DNA of 63,215 nt from Bacteroidales bacterium (GCA_017962665.1 JAGCUU010000041.1:1-63215), one strand, 5' to 3'. Shown: positions 51,688-62,705, numbered from the stretch's first letter. Made by a program: numbers and translations. Notes: a model not told the origin generated them from the sequence alone.

Positions 51688-53037
51688 TTACTTTCCGATG
51701 CAGAAACGACTGAAAACAGACGAAAGCACTTCGTCAGAAGTCACCTTTCCTGTAATGGTACCTAAATGATACAGCGCATCGCGAATGTCGATAACCATGA
51801 GGTCTGTTGGCAATTCCGAATCCATACCTTTCTCCACTTCAATCAGTGCTGAAAGGACTTTGCCCATTGCTTCATAATGGCGTGCATTAGTGAGTAATAC
51901 ATCACCCTGATCCGTCATCTTTTCCCTGAAAGCCTTAATCATCGACTGTTTTAACTCATCAACGCCAAGACCAGTCTTTGCAGAAACAGTCAAGCCATCT
52001 GGATAGGGCGGTAGCACGAGGTCACATTTGTTGTGGACAAGGAGAATGATTCTGTCAGTCTGCGACACATCAGCAAACATGGCCTCCGCTTCCTCGTCCG
52101 GTCCCGCACTGACATCGTGTACCACAATCACAATCTGAGCCTTTTCTATTGCTTTTCTGGATCGTTCAATGCCGAGTTTCTCAATACTGTCGTCGCTGTC
52201 ACGCAGACCTGCCGTGTCGATAAAACGGAACATGATACCATCTATGGAGAGAGTCTCTTCGACGGTGTCTCGGGTTGTCCCGGGCACTGGACTGACAATG
52301 GCACGGTCTTCTCTCAGCAACGCATTGAGCAATGACGACTTGCCCGCATTAGGAGCTCCGACAATGGCAACGGGAACACCGTTTTTTATCGCGTTGCCCA
52401 TCCTGAAACTGTCAATAAGTCGCGATACCTTTTGTTTAAGAGCATTCACAGTATCCCTTATTCGTCGGCGATCGGCAAATTCCACCTCCTCATCGCTAAA
52501 ATCAAGTTCCAACTCTAAAAGTGCCGCAAGATCGACAAACTGCTGTCGCAATTCTTCCAACTCTCTTGCATATCCGCCCCTCATCTGACTGACGGCCAGA
52601 CCGTGCGAAGCCTTTGACTGGGAATCTATGAGGTCGGCGACAGCCTCGGCCTGCGACAGGTTGAGACGTCCGTTGAGAAAAGCGCGGAGCGTGAACTCCC
52701 CCGGCTCAGCCATACGTGCACCTCCGTCACATAACAACCGCAACAAACGTTCCTGCACATACAAAGAGCCATGACATGAAATCTCCACAACATCCTCACC
52801 CGTATAAGAATGAGGCGCAGCAAAAAAAATCACAACAACCTCATCGACAAAATCGTATCCGTCACATAAACGACATACTTTTGCGCGTCGGTCATGCAAT
52901 GTAACAGCCTTACCCTTCAGAGAGCACAGATGATGTTCACTTATCACTTTGGCTTCTCGTCCCGAAATCCTTGCAACAGCAATCCCCCCCTTCCCTACCG
53001 GAGTACTTATAGCACAGATTGTATCTCTCTTTTCCAT
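51688..53037 (-). CDS. mnmE: tRNA modification GTPase MnmE
   Basis: A 449-residue GTPase that, with MnmG, makes 5-carboxymethylaminomethyl-type uridine at wobble positions. The N-terminal folate-binding domain (about 1-120) starts MEKRDTICAISTPVGKGGIA; the G domain (about 215-375) has GAPNAGKSSLLNALL, DTAGLRD and HNKCDL; the C-terminus ends FCIGK, where the conserved Cys lies. Everything needed is present. It sits tail-to-tail with the deaminase fusion (30 bases). Confidence 0.97.
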   Translation of the reverse strand: MEKRDTICAISTPVGKGGIAVARISGREAKVISEHHLCSLKGKAVTLHDRRAKVCRLCDGYDFVDEVVVIFFAAPHSYTGEDVVEISCHGSLYVQERLLRLLCDGGARMAEPGEFTLRAFLNGRLNLSQAEAVADLIDSQSKASHGLAVSQMRGGYARELEELRQQFVDLAALLELELDFSDEEVEFADRRRIRDTVNALKQKVSRLIDSFRMGNAIKNGVPVAIVGAPNAGKSSLLNALLREDRAIVSPVPGTTRDTVEETLSIDGIMFRFIDTAGLRDSDDSIEKLGIERSRKAIEKAQIVIVVHDVSAGPDEEAEAMFADVSQTDRIILLVHNKCDLVLPPYPDGLTVSAKTGLGVDELKQSMIKAFREKMTDQGDVLLTNARHYEAMGKVLSALIEVEKGMDSELPTDLMVIDIRDALYHLGTITGKVTSDEVLSSVFSRFCIGK

Positions 53038-53092
53038 ATAGTAAAGGTAAAATGTGCAAAAAATGATGATTTATTTTTTTAATTGTCAAACA

Positions 53093-53575
53093 CTAAGAAT
53101 AATTAGAAAACAATTCCTTCATCTGTTCATTGTTAAGCCCAAGGTCGCTCTTGATCTTGAACATGTTCGGATAATCGAGTACTAACGTTACGAATAGCAG
53201 AAGAAGCAGCATTATCATTGTATTCTCATGCGTTATAACCACAAATGCACAAACAAGAAATACTACAAACAGGGTACAATAAAAAACAGAACGGACAAGC
53301 GATGTGTATCGGCTGATTTTTTCATCGACATCGTCTATTGAACGTATCTTTGGAATCTGCCTTCGCATAGTGAAAAGGACCATCGCTATATCGACAACGG
53401 AAAGGATAAGGCCGACAACAAGAAACAGGTGATGTGTATATTCGTTTGTCGTTATTTCCCTAACCCACACATATTTGTCAAGGAAATGCTCTGCAACAGT
53501 AAGAATACAGAGCAGCAAGGTGCCATATAAACCTATATTTGCCGCACGGTGGATGGATTTCAGTTTTGGATGCAT
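53093..53575 (-). CDS. Small polytopic membrane protein
   Basis: A 160-residue protein with four hydrophobic segments (about 13-30, 47-66, 93-113 and 117-136) and a hydrophilic end (DLGLNNEQMKELF). I recognise no family. It lies between uvrA (26 bases) and mnmE (55 bases) on the same strand and may be cotranscribed with uvrA. Confidence 0.6.
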   Translation of the reverse strand: MHPKLKSIHRAANIGLYGTLLLCILTVAEHFLDKYVWVREITTNEYTHHLFLVVGLILSVVDIAMVLFTMRRQIPKIRSIDDVDEKISRYTSLVRSVFYCTLFVVFLVCAFVVITHENTMIMLLLLLFVTLVLDYPNMFKIKSDLGLNNEQMKELFSNYS

Positions 53576-53601
53576 ATTCTGTCTTTTGATTATTCAAATC
53601 A

Positions 53602-56457
53602 CTATAATAATTTATTTTTCAAATATTTTGCAGTATACGAATTGTCACACTTCAGCAACTCCTCGGGAGTTCCGGCAAAGACGACATTGCCCCCCTCGTT
53701 ACCTCCTTCGGGACCCATGTCGATAATCCAGTCCGCCTGTTTTATGATATCGGGATGATGCTCTATAACTACGATACTGTGGCCGTTGGCGACAAGCGTG
53801 GAGAAGGAGGCAAGCAGTTTCTGGATATCATGGAAGTGCAAGCCTGTCGAGGGTTCATCAAAGATAAACAGAAGCGGTTTTTCATGTTCTCCTCTAATAA
53901 GAAACGAAGCCAATTTGATGCGCTGCGCCTCACCGCCACTAAGCGAGCTTGAACTCTGTCCCAGTTTCAAATATCCTAAACCTACATCTTGCAGAGCTTT
54001 CAAGCGTGACACTATCTGACGGCATACAGCTTTCATCGACTGCTCGGCCTCTTCCGGAGTAAAGAAATCGATTGCCTGATCCACCGTCATGTCCAAAACA
54101 TCACTTATATTCTTACCTCGGTACATCACTTCTAATGTCTCGGACTGGAAACGTGTTCCGTGACATTCGTCGCAGACCAGATGTACATCGGCCATAAACT
54201 GCATACCGATAGTCACGTACCCCTCACCTTGACAAGCCTCACAGCGCCCACCCTCTACATTGAACGAGAAATAGCCAGACTTGTAGCCTCGTGCTTTGGC
54301 CAGAGGCTGCATGGCATACAGCTGACGTATCTCGTCATACGCCTTGATATATGTCGCAGGATTGCTTCGTGTGGAGCGCCCTATAGGATTTTGGTCCACA
54401 AGCTCCACTCCGCTGATACGGGAAAAGTCCCCACCGACAGCACGACATTTGCCCACATACTCGTCATTGCCGTCGAAACGTTTCTGCATGACATCATACA
54501 GTACCTGCTTTACAAGACTTGTCTTGCCTGAGCCAGAGACTCCGGTAACCACAGTGAAGACACCTATAGGAATATCTACATCAACGTTTTTCAGGTTATT
54601 GCAGTAAGCCCCCTTCAGCTGTATACGGTCGCGCCAAGGCCTGCGGCTATTTGGCACAGCTATGCTCATCTCACCGAGAAGATACTGAGCTGTAAAGGAA
54701 TTATTTATATCGTATTTTGAACTATGTATTTGTTTATTGTCTATTCCGTTGCCCTTGTTCTCTATCTCCATTACTACCTCGCCACCAAGACGTCCAGCGC
54801 CAGGGCCTATATCAATGATGTAGTCTGCAGAACGGATAATATCCTCGTCATGCTCAACGACGATGACCGTGTTGCCAAGGTCACGAAGTCTGCGCAATAC
54901 CGAGATAAGTTGGTCCGTGTCACGCGAATGAAGGCCTATCGACGGTTCATCGAGAATATACATTGAACCCACCAATGAGCTTCCAAGCGACGTAGCCAGG
55001 TTTATGCGCTGACTTTCACCACCGCTAAGGGTATTGGAAAGCCTGCTCAGAGTAAGGTAACCCAATCCTACATCCATCAGGTAGCCAACGCGGTTGTGGA
55101 GTTCTTTGGTAATTCTATTGGTAAGCTTGGACTCATAATCCGTAAGCCGCATATCATTGAGGAACGCCGAAAGATCTTTGACAGGCATATCGGCAAGTTC
55201 GGAGATTGTCTTTCCACAGACCCTGACATATTGCGCATCAGGGCGCAGACGGGAGCCATGGCATATTGGACAGGCGGTCTTGCCACGGTAGCGGGACAGC
55301 ATGACACGGTATTGAATCTTATAACTCTGCGACTCCACCCAATTGAAGAAACCGTCGATACCTTCCCATATTTCGTTTCCTTCCCAAAGAATACGTCGTT
55401 CGGCTTCGGTTAATTCACAATAAGGTTTATGTATGGGGAAATTGAGCTTGGTGGACAGACGAATAAAATGTTGCTTATATTCCGACATTTTCTCACCACG
55501 CCAACAGACCACAGCATCTTCGTAAATAGAGAGTTGCTTGTTGGGGACAACAATATCCTCGTCGATGCCTATGACACTTCCATATCCCTGACAACGTGGG
55601 CAGGCTCCATACGGATTATTGAAACTGAAAAAGTTAGGATTAGGTTTCTCAAACACTATTCCGTCAGCCTCAAAGCGGTTGGAGAAAATGTGTAACTTCG
55701 GTTCCTCATTCTCAGACACCACTTGTATACAACATTTGCCTCGTCCCTCAAAAAAAGCGGTCTGCACAGACTCGGCAACACGTGCCGACTGGCCATCGTC
55801 AGCATGACGGACAATGATACGGTCGACAAGCAACATAGGATCCGAATATGTCCTGTTCTCTTCACAGGTAGGCAGGAAATCCTCTATACGCAACACTGTT
55901 CCGGCAACAGAGACTCTCATGAAACCCTCCTGATGAAGAATCTGCAACTGGGCTTTGAGAGGACGCTCTTCAGCCACCTCCAGGGGTGCAAGAAGCATAA
56001 TCTTGGTATCCTCCGGCAGGGCATAAACAAAATCCACCACATCGGAGACGCTGTGCCGGCGTACCTCCACACCCGACACTGGAGAATATGTGCGGCCTAT
56101 TCGGGCAAACAATAACTTCAGGTACTCGTATATCTCTGTAGATGTACCAACCGTAGAACGAGGGTTGGATGTATTGACCTTCTGTTCAATAGCTATAGCT
56201 GGCGAAATGCCGAGAATATAATCCACCTCAGGCTTGCTCATTCGCCCCATAAACTGACGGGCATAGCTGCTCAAGCTCTCCACATAGCGACGCTGACCCT
56301 CGGCATAGAGCGTGTCGAACGCCAACGACGACTTGCCACTGCCGCTCAAACCGGTAATGACAACAAGCTTGTTGCGCGGAATGCGTACGTCAATATTCTT
56401 CAGATTGTTGACCCGCGCCCCCTTTATGATTATATAGTTGTCTTCCTCTTTTTTCAT
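53602..56457 (-). CDS. uvrA: Excinuclease ABC subunit A
   Basis: A 951-residue DNA-damage recognition ATPase. Two ATPase sites are seen: [29 protein letters not shown] (split across the UvrB-binding insert) with [11 protein letters not shown] and [10 protein letters not shown]; and [12 protein letters not shown] with [12 protein letters not shown] and [10 protein letters not shown]. Zinc sites are [14 protein letters not shown] and [14 protein letters not shown]. The UvrB-interaction insert after about residue 130 is present. The length is normal. A second copy elsewhere in the genome is possible, so the paralogue class is not fixed. Confidence 0.96.
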   Translation of the reverse strand: MKKEEDNYIIIKGARVNNLKNIDVRIPRNKLVVITGLSGSGKSSLAFDTLYAEGQRRYVESLSSYARQFMGRMSKPEVDYILGISPAIAIEQKVNTSNPRSTVGTSTEIYEYLKLLFARIGRTYSPVSGVEVRRHSVSDVVDFVYALPEDTKIMLLAPLEVAEERPLKAQLQILHQEGFMRVSVAGTVLRIEDFLPTCEENRTYSDPMLLVDRIIVRHADDGQSARVAESVQTAFFEGRGKCCIQVVSENEEPKLHIFSNRFEADGIVFEKPNPNFFSFNNPYGACPRCQGYGSVIGIDEDIVVPNKQLSIYEDAVVCWRGEKMSEYKQHFIRLSTKLNFPIHKPYCELTEAERRILWEGNEIWEGIDGFFNWVESQSYKIQYRVMLSRYRGKTACPICHGSRLRPDAQYVRVCGKTISELADMPVKDLSAFLNDMRLTDYESKLTNRITKELHNRVGYLMDVGLGYLTLSRLSNTLSGGESQRINLATSLGSSLVGSMYILDEPSIGLHSRDTDQLISVLRRLRDLGNTVIVVEHDEDIIRSADYIIDIGPGAGRLGGEVVMEIENKGNGIDNKQIHSSKYDINNSFTAQYLLGEMSIAVPNSRRPWRDRIQLKGAYCNNLKNVDVDIPIGVFTVVTGVSGSGKTSLVKQVLYDVMQKRFDGNDEYVGKCRAVGGDFSRISGVELVDQNPIGRSTRSNPATYIKAYDEIRQLYAMQPLAKARGYKSGYFSFNVEGGRCEACQGEGYVTIGMQFMADVHLVCDECHGTRFQSETLEVMYRGKNISDVLDMTVDQAIDFFTPEEAEQSMKAVCRQIVSRLKALQDVGLGYLKLGQSSSSLSGGEAQRIKLASFLIRGEHEKPLLFIFDEPSTGLHFHDIQKLLASFSTLVANGHSIVVIEHHPDIIKQADWIIDMGPEGGNEGGNVVFAGTPEELLKCDNSYTAKYLKNKLL

Positions 56458-56510
56458 TGTTTAGGGACAACGCGACAACACACTATTTATTGCCAAAGCG
56501 TGATAAAAAA

Positions 56511-58040
56511 CTATTGCAGCAGAATTATCTCCGACACGCAGAGATCGTCGTACTTGGCGCCGGGTTTGACTTTCAGCACATCGACGATGATTTCCTTCAC
56601 CTTGGGCCTGTCTTGCTTATACTCCCACGGGAAATCGAACTCCATCTCTATATCGGCTACCGGAAGCCTGATGGCGGCATCGGTAAGGCCCTGCCAGGTA
56701 TACTCAGTTGGTTTGCTGCCACGAAGCAAAATTTCGTCACCGTATCTGTAATCGGCATTGTTCCAAATGTCTGGTCCGGTCCCGTCCCAAACAATGTCAA
56801 ACGAGAGACTGTCGATGCGGCTGTTGTTGCGGTATGTATCTGCATCCTTTGTGTAGCCGTTGTAAATCAGCAATCCCGTGACTGTAATCGGCTCTTTCAG
56901 CACAATCCTTATCGTGGTGTTGCCTTCAGCGTCAGGCTTCAGCACGGCAGTGGTCGAAAGATCCATATCGTCAAGATTCGACACAGGATACTTCGCCACA
57001 CCGCCCGACAGATGGACGCTGTATTTGTCAGGGCTTATGCGACGGCTCAGCAACGAAGGCAAATCCTCCTTTTCACCGTATGCCACATAATCCACAATCA
57101 ATGGCTTGGAAGCCGCATAATCAAAATCGCGCGTCTCATAGACAAGTCCGTTCCCTTGCCTTTTGACTTCAAGACCTCTTACTCTGTATCTCTTGTCCGG
57201 TATGGACTCGTATTGCAACTTGCCGTCCACAATACCGTCGTCAATCCACACTCTGAAACGCTGTGCTTTGCCGTCGCCCCAGTATGCCGCAGGCGAGAAA
57301 TCATACTCAAAAGTATTATGCTGCCATTGCCCCGTGTGGAAAACGCGACCCGCATCAGACAAGTTAAACGAAGTCGTATTCTCAACGCAGTATCTTACAA
57401 CAAGTTCGACCGTCTGCCCAGCCGCGATGTCAAGTTCCGTATAGTACCAGCGGCGGCAGAGGGCGTCGCTATTCACCAGTATCCTATCACCGTATTTTTC
57501 AACCAACTGGCGGGTGCGCTTAGCCGTGTACAGTCCATAGGCACTGTCAGGGGTGACAAGGGGGTCATCCCCATCCACTCCATCCATTTCAAAAAATAAC
57601 GATTGTGTGAGATATGATGCCGACGGTTCAAGTATTGTGTCTGCCGAGTGGCGCCATGTCAGGTCTCTGCCATTCAGAAAGAAACAGACATTGCGGACAT
57701 AGTTGTCGCGCCAGCCGATTTCCTTCTCACTCTCTGTAAAATAATCCACACTTGCCCACCTTGCCTTGCCCTCGCCATACCAGTCTATGGGGAAACCATA
57801 TGGCAAGGCCTTGAAGTCCTTGTCGCTCTGGTTGTATAGCAGATAGCGCACTTCGACTTCTGTATAGCCGTCGCGAAGGACAAACCTGCAGCTTTCATCG
57901 AGCATCTTCACCTCGGGGATATGCACCGCCACAGGGGTACGCGACAGCGTCATAGCAGAGCGAATTGCAACAGGGTCACCGTTGGCATTGACAATAAGGG
58001 TTGCAGCAAGAAGAATAATAAGCAGAACAATTCTTTTCAT
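56511..58040 (-). CDS. Secreted protein with a discoidin-like end
   Basis: A 509-residue secreted protein (signal peptide about 1-19, LIVNANG). The first 340 residues form beta-rich modules without a clear family (AVHIPEVKMLDESCRFVL, VEVRYLLYNQSDKDF). The last part (about 345-505) has SRRISPDKYSVHLSGG, TTIRIVLKEPITVTGLLIYNGY and a run of strands that match the discoidin-like 'NADase-type glycan-binding' domain. It may attach to sugars. It precedes galK by 20 bases on the same strand. Confidence 0.6.
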   Translation of the reverse strand: MKRIVLLIILLAATLIVNANGDPVAIRSAMTLSRTPVAVHIPEVKMLDESCRFVLRDGYTEVEVRYLLYNQSDKDFKALPYGFPIDWYGEGKARWASVDYFTESEKEIGWRDNYVRNVCFFLNGRDLTWRHSADTILEPSASYLTQSLFFEMDGVDGDDPLVTPDSAYGLYTAKRTRQLVEKYGDRILVNSDALCRRWYYTELDIAAGQTVELVVRYCVENTTSFNLSDAGRVFHTGQWQHNTFEYDFSPAAYWGDGKAQRFRVWIDDGIVDGKLQYESIPDKRYRVRGLEVKRQGNGLVYETRDFDYAASKPLIVDYVAYGEKEDLPSLLSRRISPDKYSVHLSGGVAKYPVSNLDDMDLSTTAVLKPDAEGNTTIRIVLKEPITVTGLLIYNGYTKDADTYRNNSRIDSLSFDIVWDGTGPDIWNNADYRYGDEILLRGSKPTEYTWQGLTDAAIRLPVADIEMEFDFPWEYKQDRPKVKEIIVDVLKVKPGAKYDDLCVSEIILLQ

Positions 58041-58060
58041 ATTTCAGATTGTTTATGAAT

Positions 58061-59197
58061 TCAAAGTCGTCTGGCACCGTCGCCTATCACCACTGGAATT
58101 ATCTGGCAATCTACACCGAAGCGGATCTTGTAGCTCTTTTCCACCTCTGCCACGAAATTGTCATAAAGGCTTTCCTTCACCAGATTGATGGTACATCCGC
58201 CAAAGCCGCCACCCATGATACGGCAACCAGTGACGCCAAGTCGTCGTGCCTCGCCAACCAAGAAATCAATCTCCTCGCAACTCACCTCGTAGTCTTTTGC
58301 CAACCCCTCGTGGGTCATATACATCTTTTTTCCAACAGTCTCGTAATCGTCATTTTGCAAGGCATCGCACACAGCAAGCACACGGTCTTTCTCGCCCAAC
58401 ACATAGCGTGCACGGCGATAGTCCTCGTCACTCAAACGCGGACGCAATTCTTCCAACTGCTGCCATGTGCAGTCGCGAAGAGTCTCCACTCCGGCCATTG
58501 CGGCCACACGCTCACAGCTGCGACGGCGGTCGTTATAAGGAGAGCCTACCAATTCGTGCTTCACGCAACTGTTCACCAACACCAGACGATAGTCGGCAGG
58601 ATTCCAAGGGAAATACTCGAACTCGCCATTGCGGCAGTCAAGCCTCATCAACGAACCTTCACGTCCGTGCATAGAGGCAAACTGGTCCATTATGCCGCAC
58701 ATTACCCCCACATACTTATGTTCCGTAGCCTGCCCGATTTTGGCCAGCGCCATACGGTCCAAGCGTCCATCACCGAAAATGTCATTCAAAGCATAAGCAA
58801 AACAGCATTCCAACGCTGCCGACGAACTCATACCGGCACCAAGAGGAACATCACCGCCATAGACAACATCAAATCCTCCGACGGCAACACCGGCAGCAGC
58901 CATCTCTCGCACAACACCATAAACATATCGCAGATGCACCGCCTCAGGACCTTGCGAATCATTGATGCGAAACGAGTCCGCAAGCCTCAAATCAAATGCG
59001 TATGCATTCACCTTATCGCTACCATTAGGACTAATGATAGCCGAAATCGACTGTTCCACGGCACCCGGAAAAACAAAACCTCCATTGTAGTCAGTATGTT
59101 CACCGATAAGGTTGATTCGACCTGGTGCGACATAGGCCACGCCGTTTCTTCCAAACCTGTTCAGAAACTCATTTCGCAAAACGTTGACATCTATCAT
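58061..59197 (-). CDS. galK: Galactokinase
   Basis: A 378-residue GHMP kinase that phosphorylates galactose. It has APGRINLIGEHTDYNGG (about 23-39), PLGAGMSSSAALE (nucleotide loop) and IMGGGFGGCTINLV near the end. ATG 59197 fits the family; upstream codons belong to galM. Galactose from the medium would enter through the Leloir route after GalM. galM overlaps it by 29 bases, so they are coupled. Confidence 0.96.
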   Translation of the reverse strand: MIDVNVLRNEFLNRFGRNGVAYVAPGRINLIGEHTDYNGGFVFPGAVEQSISAIISPNGSDKVNAYAFDLRLADSFRINDSQGPEAVHLRYVYGVVREMAAAGVAVGGFDVVYGGDVPLGAGMSSSAALECCFAYALNDIFGDGRLDRMALAKIGQATEHKYVGVMCGIMDQFASMHGREGSLMRLDCRNGEFEYFPWNPADYRLVLVNSCVKHELVGSPYNDRRRSCERVAAMAGVETLRDCTWQQLEELRPRLSDEDYRRARYVLGEKDRVLAVCDALQNDDYETVGKKMYMTHEGLAKDYEVSCEEIDFLVGEARRLGVTGCRIMGGGFGGCTINLVKESLYDNFVAEVEKSYKIRFGVDCQIIPVVIGDGARRL

Positions 59198-60245
59198 TGT
59201 GCAAAAAATTAAATATTGTCGTACTTTCAAAAGGCCTGTCGGGCGTAAGCCTGCCCGTCGATTCCGGCCAGCAGTGGTTGGGCGAGTCCGGATACTGCTG
59301 CGTCTCAAGGCATACAGCGCTGCGATGCCCATATCTCACCTTCCCTTTCCCCTCCACGCCATCAAGAAAATTGCCTGTATACACCTGCATTCCTGGAGCG
59401 TCGGTGTACACCTCAAGCATTATGCCTGTCAAAGGGCTGCCAAGCACTGCCGCCCGACTATTTATGTCGCGAGGCTGACTAAGCACCCAGTTGTGGTCAT
59501 ACCCACTGCCGATATGGAGCTGCTCAAAATCGGACTCAATATCTCTTCCAATCTCCTTTGGGGTACGAAAATCCATGGGAGTGCCCTCCACACAGTCATG
59601 ACACCCTATCGGTATAAGTGTCTCGTCAACCGGGGTGTATTGGTCAGCATCTATGAAAAGTGTGTGGTTCAAAATCGGACTGCATTGGTCACCGTTTAGG
59701 TTCCAATAGGTATGGTTGGTCATGTTTATTATCGTAGTCCTGTCGGTAACAGCGCGGTAGTCAATGCGAAGACGGTTGTCATCGTCAAGCGTGTAGACCA
59801 CCGTCACCCTCACATTGCCCGGAAAACCGTTGTCGCCGTCAGGACTCAGCAGCGACAGTTCCAGACGTCTATCTGTAGCCTCCACCACATCATACACCGC
59901 ATACTGCCAACCCATCGGACCACCATGCAGGCAGTTTGGCCCATTGTTTTGCGGCAGCTGGTATTCACTTCCTTCAATAGAGAATCGTCCTCCAGCAATA
60001 CGGTTGGCGTAGCGGCCTATCACGGCACCAAAGTCCGAGCTGTGGCTTTCCGGAAAATAATCCTCCACCCTGTCGAACCCCTGCACCACATCACGAAGAC
60101 TACCTTCTTTGTCAGGAACAAACAATGAGACAATACGTGCACCAAAATTAGTTATTGTCGCACACATACCATTTCCGCTGACAAGCTTATGCAGGACAAC
60201 AGGTTTGCCTTTGTATTCCGAGACTATATTATTATTGGAAATCAT
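59169..60245 (-). CDS. galM: Galactose mutarotase
   Basis: A 358-residue aldose 1-epimerase supplying alpha-galactose for GalK. Visible are ITNFGARIVSLFVPDK, YANRIAGGRFSIEG, NNGPNCLHGG with the conserved substrate Asn/His, NMTNHTYWNLNG with the catalytic His, and LGSPLTGIMLEVYTDAPG with catalytic Glu. No signal peptide is seen with ATG 60245, so it is likely cytoplasmic. The longer in-frame start is not supported, as it lies across the fucosidase start. Confidence 0.94.
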   Translation of the reverse strand: MISNNNIVSEYKGKPVVLHKLVSGNGMCATITNFGARIVSLFVPDKEGSLRDVVQGFDRVEDYFPESHSSDFGAVIGRYANRIAGGRFSIEGSEYQLPQNNGPNCLHGGPMGWQYAVYDVVEATDRRLELSLLSPDGDNGFPGNVRVTVVYTLDDDNRLRIDYRAVTDRTTIINMTNHTYWNLNGDQCSPILNHTLFIDADQYTPVDETLIPIGCHDCVEGTPMDFRTPKEIGRDIESDFEQLHIGSGYDHNWVLSQPRDINSRAAVLGSPLTGIMLEVYTDAPGMQVYTGNFLDGVEGKGKVRYGHRSAVCLETQQYPDSPNHCWPESTGRLTPDRPFESTTIFNFLHNDRCQRFAK

Positions 60246-60307
60246 ATCGATAAAACGATGGAACAAACGGAATATTGTACCAAGGACAACAATCCTTTTT
60301 TTTTTCG

Positions 60308-60315
60308 TAGATTTG
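60308..60315 (+). promoter_or_regulatory. -7 box of the fucosidase gene
   Basis: TAGATTTG, an exact match to TAnnTTTG, 25 bases before ATG 60340. It rules out the in-frame upstream start. No TTG lies at the usual distance. Confidence 0.6.
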
Positions 60316-60339
60316 CATTTTGAAACAACAGTTTTTTCA

Positions 60340-62148
60340 ATGAAAAAGATACTATTTTTTACAGCATTACTGGCATCCTCGATATCTATTTGTGCACAGC
60401 ATATTGAACCGACTTGGGAGAGCCTCAACGCGAGGCCATATCCGCAGTGGTTCAGCGATGCCAAGTTGGGCATATTCATCCACTGGGGTCTCTACTCGTT
60501 GCCGGCCTACGCCAGCAAGGAAGGCTACGGCGAGTGGTTTTATCGCGGCTTGATGAATGGCGACGCGGATCGCAGAGGCATCATGAGCCTTTACGCCGAC
60601 ACCACATTGCCCATCTTAGACCAATACAAGAAACTGACGGACCACTGGCATGCCGAGCTGTGGAACCCTCGGGGATGGGCACGGATGTTCAGGGATGCCG
60701 GCGCGAAATATGTAGTGTTAGTGACAAAACATCATGATGGCTACTGTCTATGGGACAGCCCTCAACAGCCTGAATGGAACAGCAACGTCAGCGGCCCTAA
60801 GCGAAACATCGTGGAGGAACTGACCGAGGCTGTCCGCAGCGAAGGGCTCCGCATGGGTTTTTACTATTCGCTGCCCGAATGGACGAACCCGCGCCATATC
60901 TGGATGAAGGATCCCGACAGCACCATCGTCGACTATGTCGACAACTATATGGTGCCACAGTTCAAGGAACTTGTCACACGCTACAAACCCTCACTTATCT
61001 TCGCCGACGGTGACTGGCAAAACAGCGCCGAGCAGTTCCGTTCGAAGGAACTTATCGCCTGGTATTACAACCTCGTAGGCAACGACGCCATCGTTAACGA
61101 CAGGTGGGGCAACGGTACACAGCACGGATTCAAGACACCGGAATACAGCGCAGGATTAAATATTAATGGTTCCTCCCCTTCACAAAGGGAGGGGGACCCT
61201 AAGGGTGGAGGAGTTCGTCCCTGGGCGGAGTGCCGCGGTATCGGTCGCAGTTTCGGCTACAACCGCAACGAGGACCTTGACAATTTCCTCACCGACCGCG
61301 AGTTGATACAGCACTTCTGCGAGCTGGTGGCCCATGGTGGCGGTCTGACACTCAACGTGGGTCCCATGGCCGACGGCACCATCCCCCTTATCCAGCAGGA
61401 ACGACTCCACGCCCTCGGCCACTGGCTGGAGGTCAACGGCGAGGCCATCTATGGGGCACACCCTTACTCCACGTCTGGTGGGGTCGTTACACCCTGTCAG
61501 CGCACACGCAACACTGCCGAACTTCCAGTAAGCGGCACCATCAACTACGACTGGGTGCGCAACGCACCGCTTAAGGGAATGCCAGTTGACAACTATGAAA
61601 TCCACTGGCATGGCATCTATGATGCTCCAGAGAAAGGCTGGTACCAGTTTAAAGCCGTGGCCGACGATGAAATGACGGTCGTCTCCGCCGGCGACACCCT
61701 CCTCTACTATAATCATGCGTGGGCCGAGAACAAACCCGGTACTATGGTATTATTGAAACAAAACGAAGCCATAGAACTGGATGTATGGTACCACGAGAAA
61801 GACCTTGAGGCCAGCGCCGTGCTCTATGTCGGCAAGGATGGAAAGGACTTTGTGCTGGCTGACGGCGAATGGCATGGCACCGCAACCTGGGACCGCACCC
61901 TACGTTGCTTCACCACCAAAGGCGACGACCTCTACATCATCGAATTTGAGCGCCCAGGCCAGACACTTACCATTCCCGATATGCCCAAGCTGAAGAAAGG
62001 CACCCAAATCACGCTATTAGGTACCACGGGAACCATCAAGTGGAAACAAAAAAAGGATGATACCATCATCCTCGACCTCGGCATGATAGACCCCAAGGAA
62101 CTCAATGTCCTTGAACACGCCTGGGTATTTAAAATAATAATGCACTGA
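60340..62148 (+). CDS. GH29 alpha-L-fucosidase
   Basis: A 602-residue secreted enzyme cleaving alpha-linked L-fucose from glycans such as host mucins. Signal peptide [19 protein letters not shown]. The GH29 barrel has [37 protein letters not shown] and [11 protein letters not shown] with the nucleophile Asp, then [12 protein letters not shown]. After about 400, a PA14-like sensing domain and a small beta domain follow. In the barrel, residues encoded by 61171-61213 ([14 protein letters not shown]) form an inserted loop not expected in the family. It is divergent from galM; no fucose-use genes lie nearby. Confidence 0.93.
   Translation: MKKILFFTALLASSISICAQHIEPTWESLNARPYPQWFSDAKLGIFIHWGLYSLPAYASKEGYGEWFYRGLMNGDADRRGIMSLYADTTLPILDQYKKLTDHWHAELWNPRGWARMFRDAGAKYVVLVTKHHDGYCLWDSPQQPEWNSNVSGPKRNIVEELTEAVRSEGLRMGFYYSLPEWTNPRHIWMKDPDSTIVDYVDNYMVPQFKELVTRYKPSLIFADGDWQNSAEQFRSKELIAWYYNLVGNDAIVNDRWGNGTQHGFKTPEYSAGLNINGSSPSQREGDPKGGGVRPWAECRGIGRSFGYNRNEDLDNFLTDRELIQHFCELVAHGGGLTLNVGPMADGTIPLIQQERLHALGHWLEVNGEAIYGAHPYSTSGGVVTPCQRTRNTAELPVSGTINYDWVRNAPLKGMPVDNYEIHWHGIYDAPEKGWYQFKAVADDEMTVVSAGDTLLYYNHAWAENKPGTMVLLKQNEAIELDVWYHEKDLEASAVLYVGKDGKDFVLADGEWHGTATWDRTLRCFTTKGDDLYIIEFERPGQTLTIPDMPKLKKGTQITLLGTTGTIKWKQKKDDTIILDLGMIDPKELNVLEHAWVFKIIMH
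61171..61213 (+). repeat. Palindromic repeat inside the fucosidase frame
   Basis: A purine/pyrimidine palindrome TCCTCCCCTT...AAGGGAGGGG followed by ACCCTAAGGGT and GGAGGAG. Its ends TCCTCC/GGAGGA pair, as do ACCCT/AGGGT. It resembles Bacteroidota intergenic palindromes of the CTCCCCTTCACAAAGGG type and is read through in frame. Confidence 0.6.
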
Positions 62149-62164
62149 GATTCAGTGCATTATT
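62136..62164. terminator. Bidirectional hairpin after the fucosidase
   Basis: AATAATGCACTGA and its complement with loop GAT form a 13-bp stem that overlaps the stop codon. T-rich ends are short on both strands. It separates the convergent fucosidase and tRNA-Ser genes. Confidence 0.65.
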
Positions 62165-62165
62165 G

Positions 62166-62250
62166 CGGAAAGAGAGGGATTCGAACCCCCGGACCCTCGC
62201 AGGTCAACGGTTTTCAAGACCGCCGCATTCGACCGCTCTGCCATCTTTCC
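62166..62250 (-). tRNA. tRNA-Ser (anticodon UGA)
   Basis: An 85-base tRNA with acceptor GGAAAGA/TCTTTCC, G discriminator, and a long variable arm as in Ser tRNAs. The anticodon TGA is encoded at 62216-62214, in the loop CTTGAAA. CCA is not encoded. It is transcribed from the box at 62262-62269. Confidence 0.95.
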
Positions 62251-62261
62251 GATTGAGGATG

Positions 62262-62291
62262 CAAAAATACAAACTTTTTATCATGTGACAA
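62262..62291 (-). promoter_or_regulatory. Promoter of tRNA-Ser
   Basis: Minus strand: TATTTTTG (62269-62262) with TTTTG upstream, at a 19-base spacing. Confidence 0.65.
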
Positions 62292-62573
62292 AATTTTTCT
62301 AATACCCCCTGTCCCCTATTGGATAATAATAATATACAAACAATCACATATACAACAAATTACACACAGTAATCAAACATATCTGACTCTATCATAATAA
62401 CACGGCAGAATAAACAATTATTGCAACTTTTTTCAAGACAATTTTTTGTTTTTCTACTTTTTTCAATAACTTTTTTACGCCTGATATGATACCAAGTAGC
62501 CCCAAGCACATCAACAAAATACACCAACATATCAAACAATTACACTCATAAAGGAATATTTTTGGAAAAAAAT

Positions 62574-62604
62574 TTTGTCATATCACAAAATTAGAGTACT
62601 TTTG
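62574..62604 (+). promoter_or_regulatory. Promoter of the tRNA-Asn pair
   Basis: TTTG (62574-62577), a 19-base spacer and TACTTTTG (62597-62604), some 28 bases before the first tRNA. Confidence 0.65.
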
Positions 62605-62631
62605 CAACCGATTTCGCAACGACGTAAACAT

Positions 62632-62705
62632 TCCTCAATAGCTCAGTTGGTTAGAGCACCTGACTGTTAATCAGGGGGTCGCAGGTTCAAGTCCTGCTTG
62701 GGGAG
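62632..62705 (+). tRNA. tRNA-Asn (anticodon GUU), copy 1
   Basis: A 74-base tRNA with acceptor TCCTCAA/TTGGGGA (one G-U pair), G discriminator, and GTT at 62666-62668 in the loop CTGTTAA. No encoded CCA. Confidence 0.95.

Larger units (their letters stand above)
62251..62631. other. AT-rich region between tRNA genes
   Basis: No gene in about 380 bases. It holds the promoters of tRNA-Ser at the left end and of tRNA-Asn at the right; between them is AT-rich sequence with runs of CAATTACA-like words and no clear structure. Confidence 0.6.

Noticed and set aside
56457-59212. Plus-strand frames of 380 and 387 residues over the discoidin-like gene and galK
   Set aside because: They are complements of real coding frames; no start context or motif supports them.
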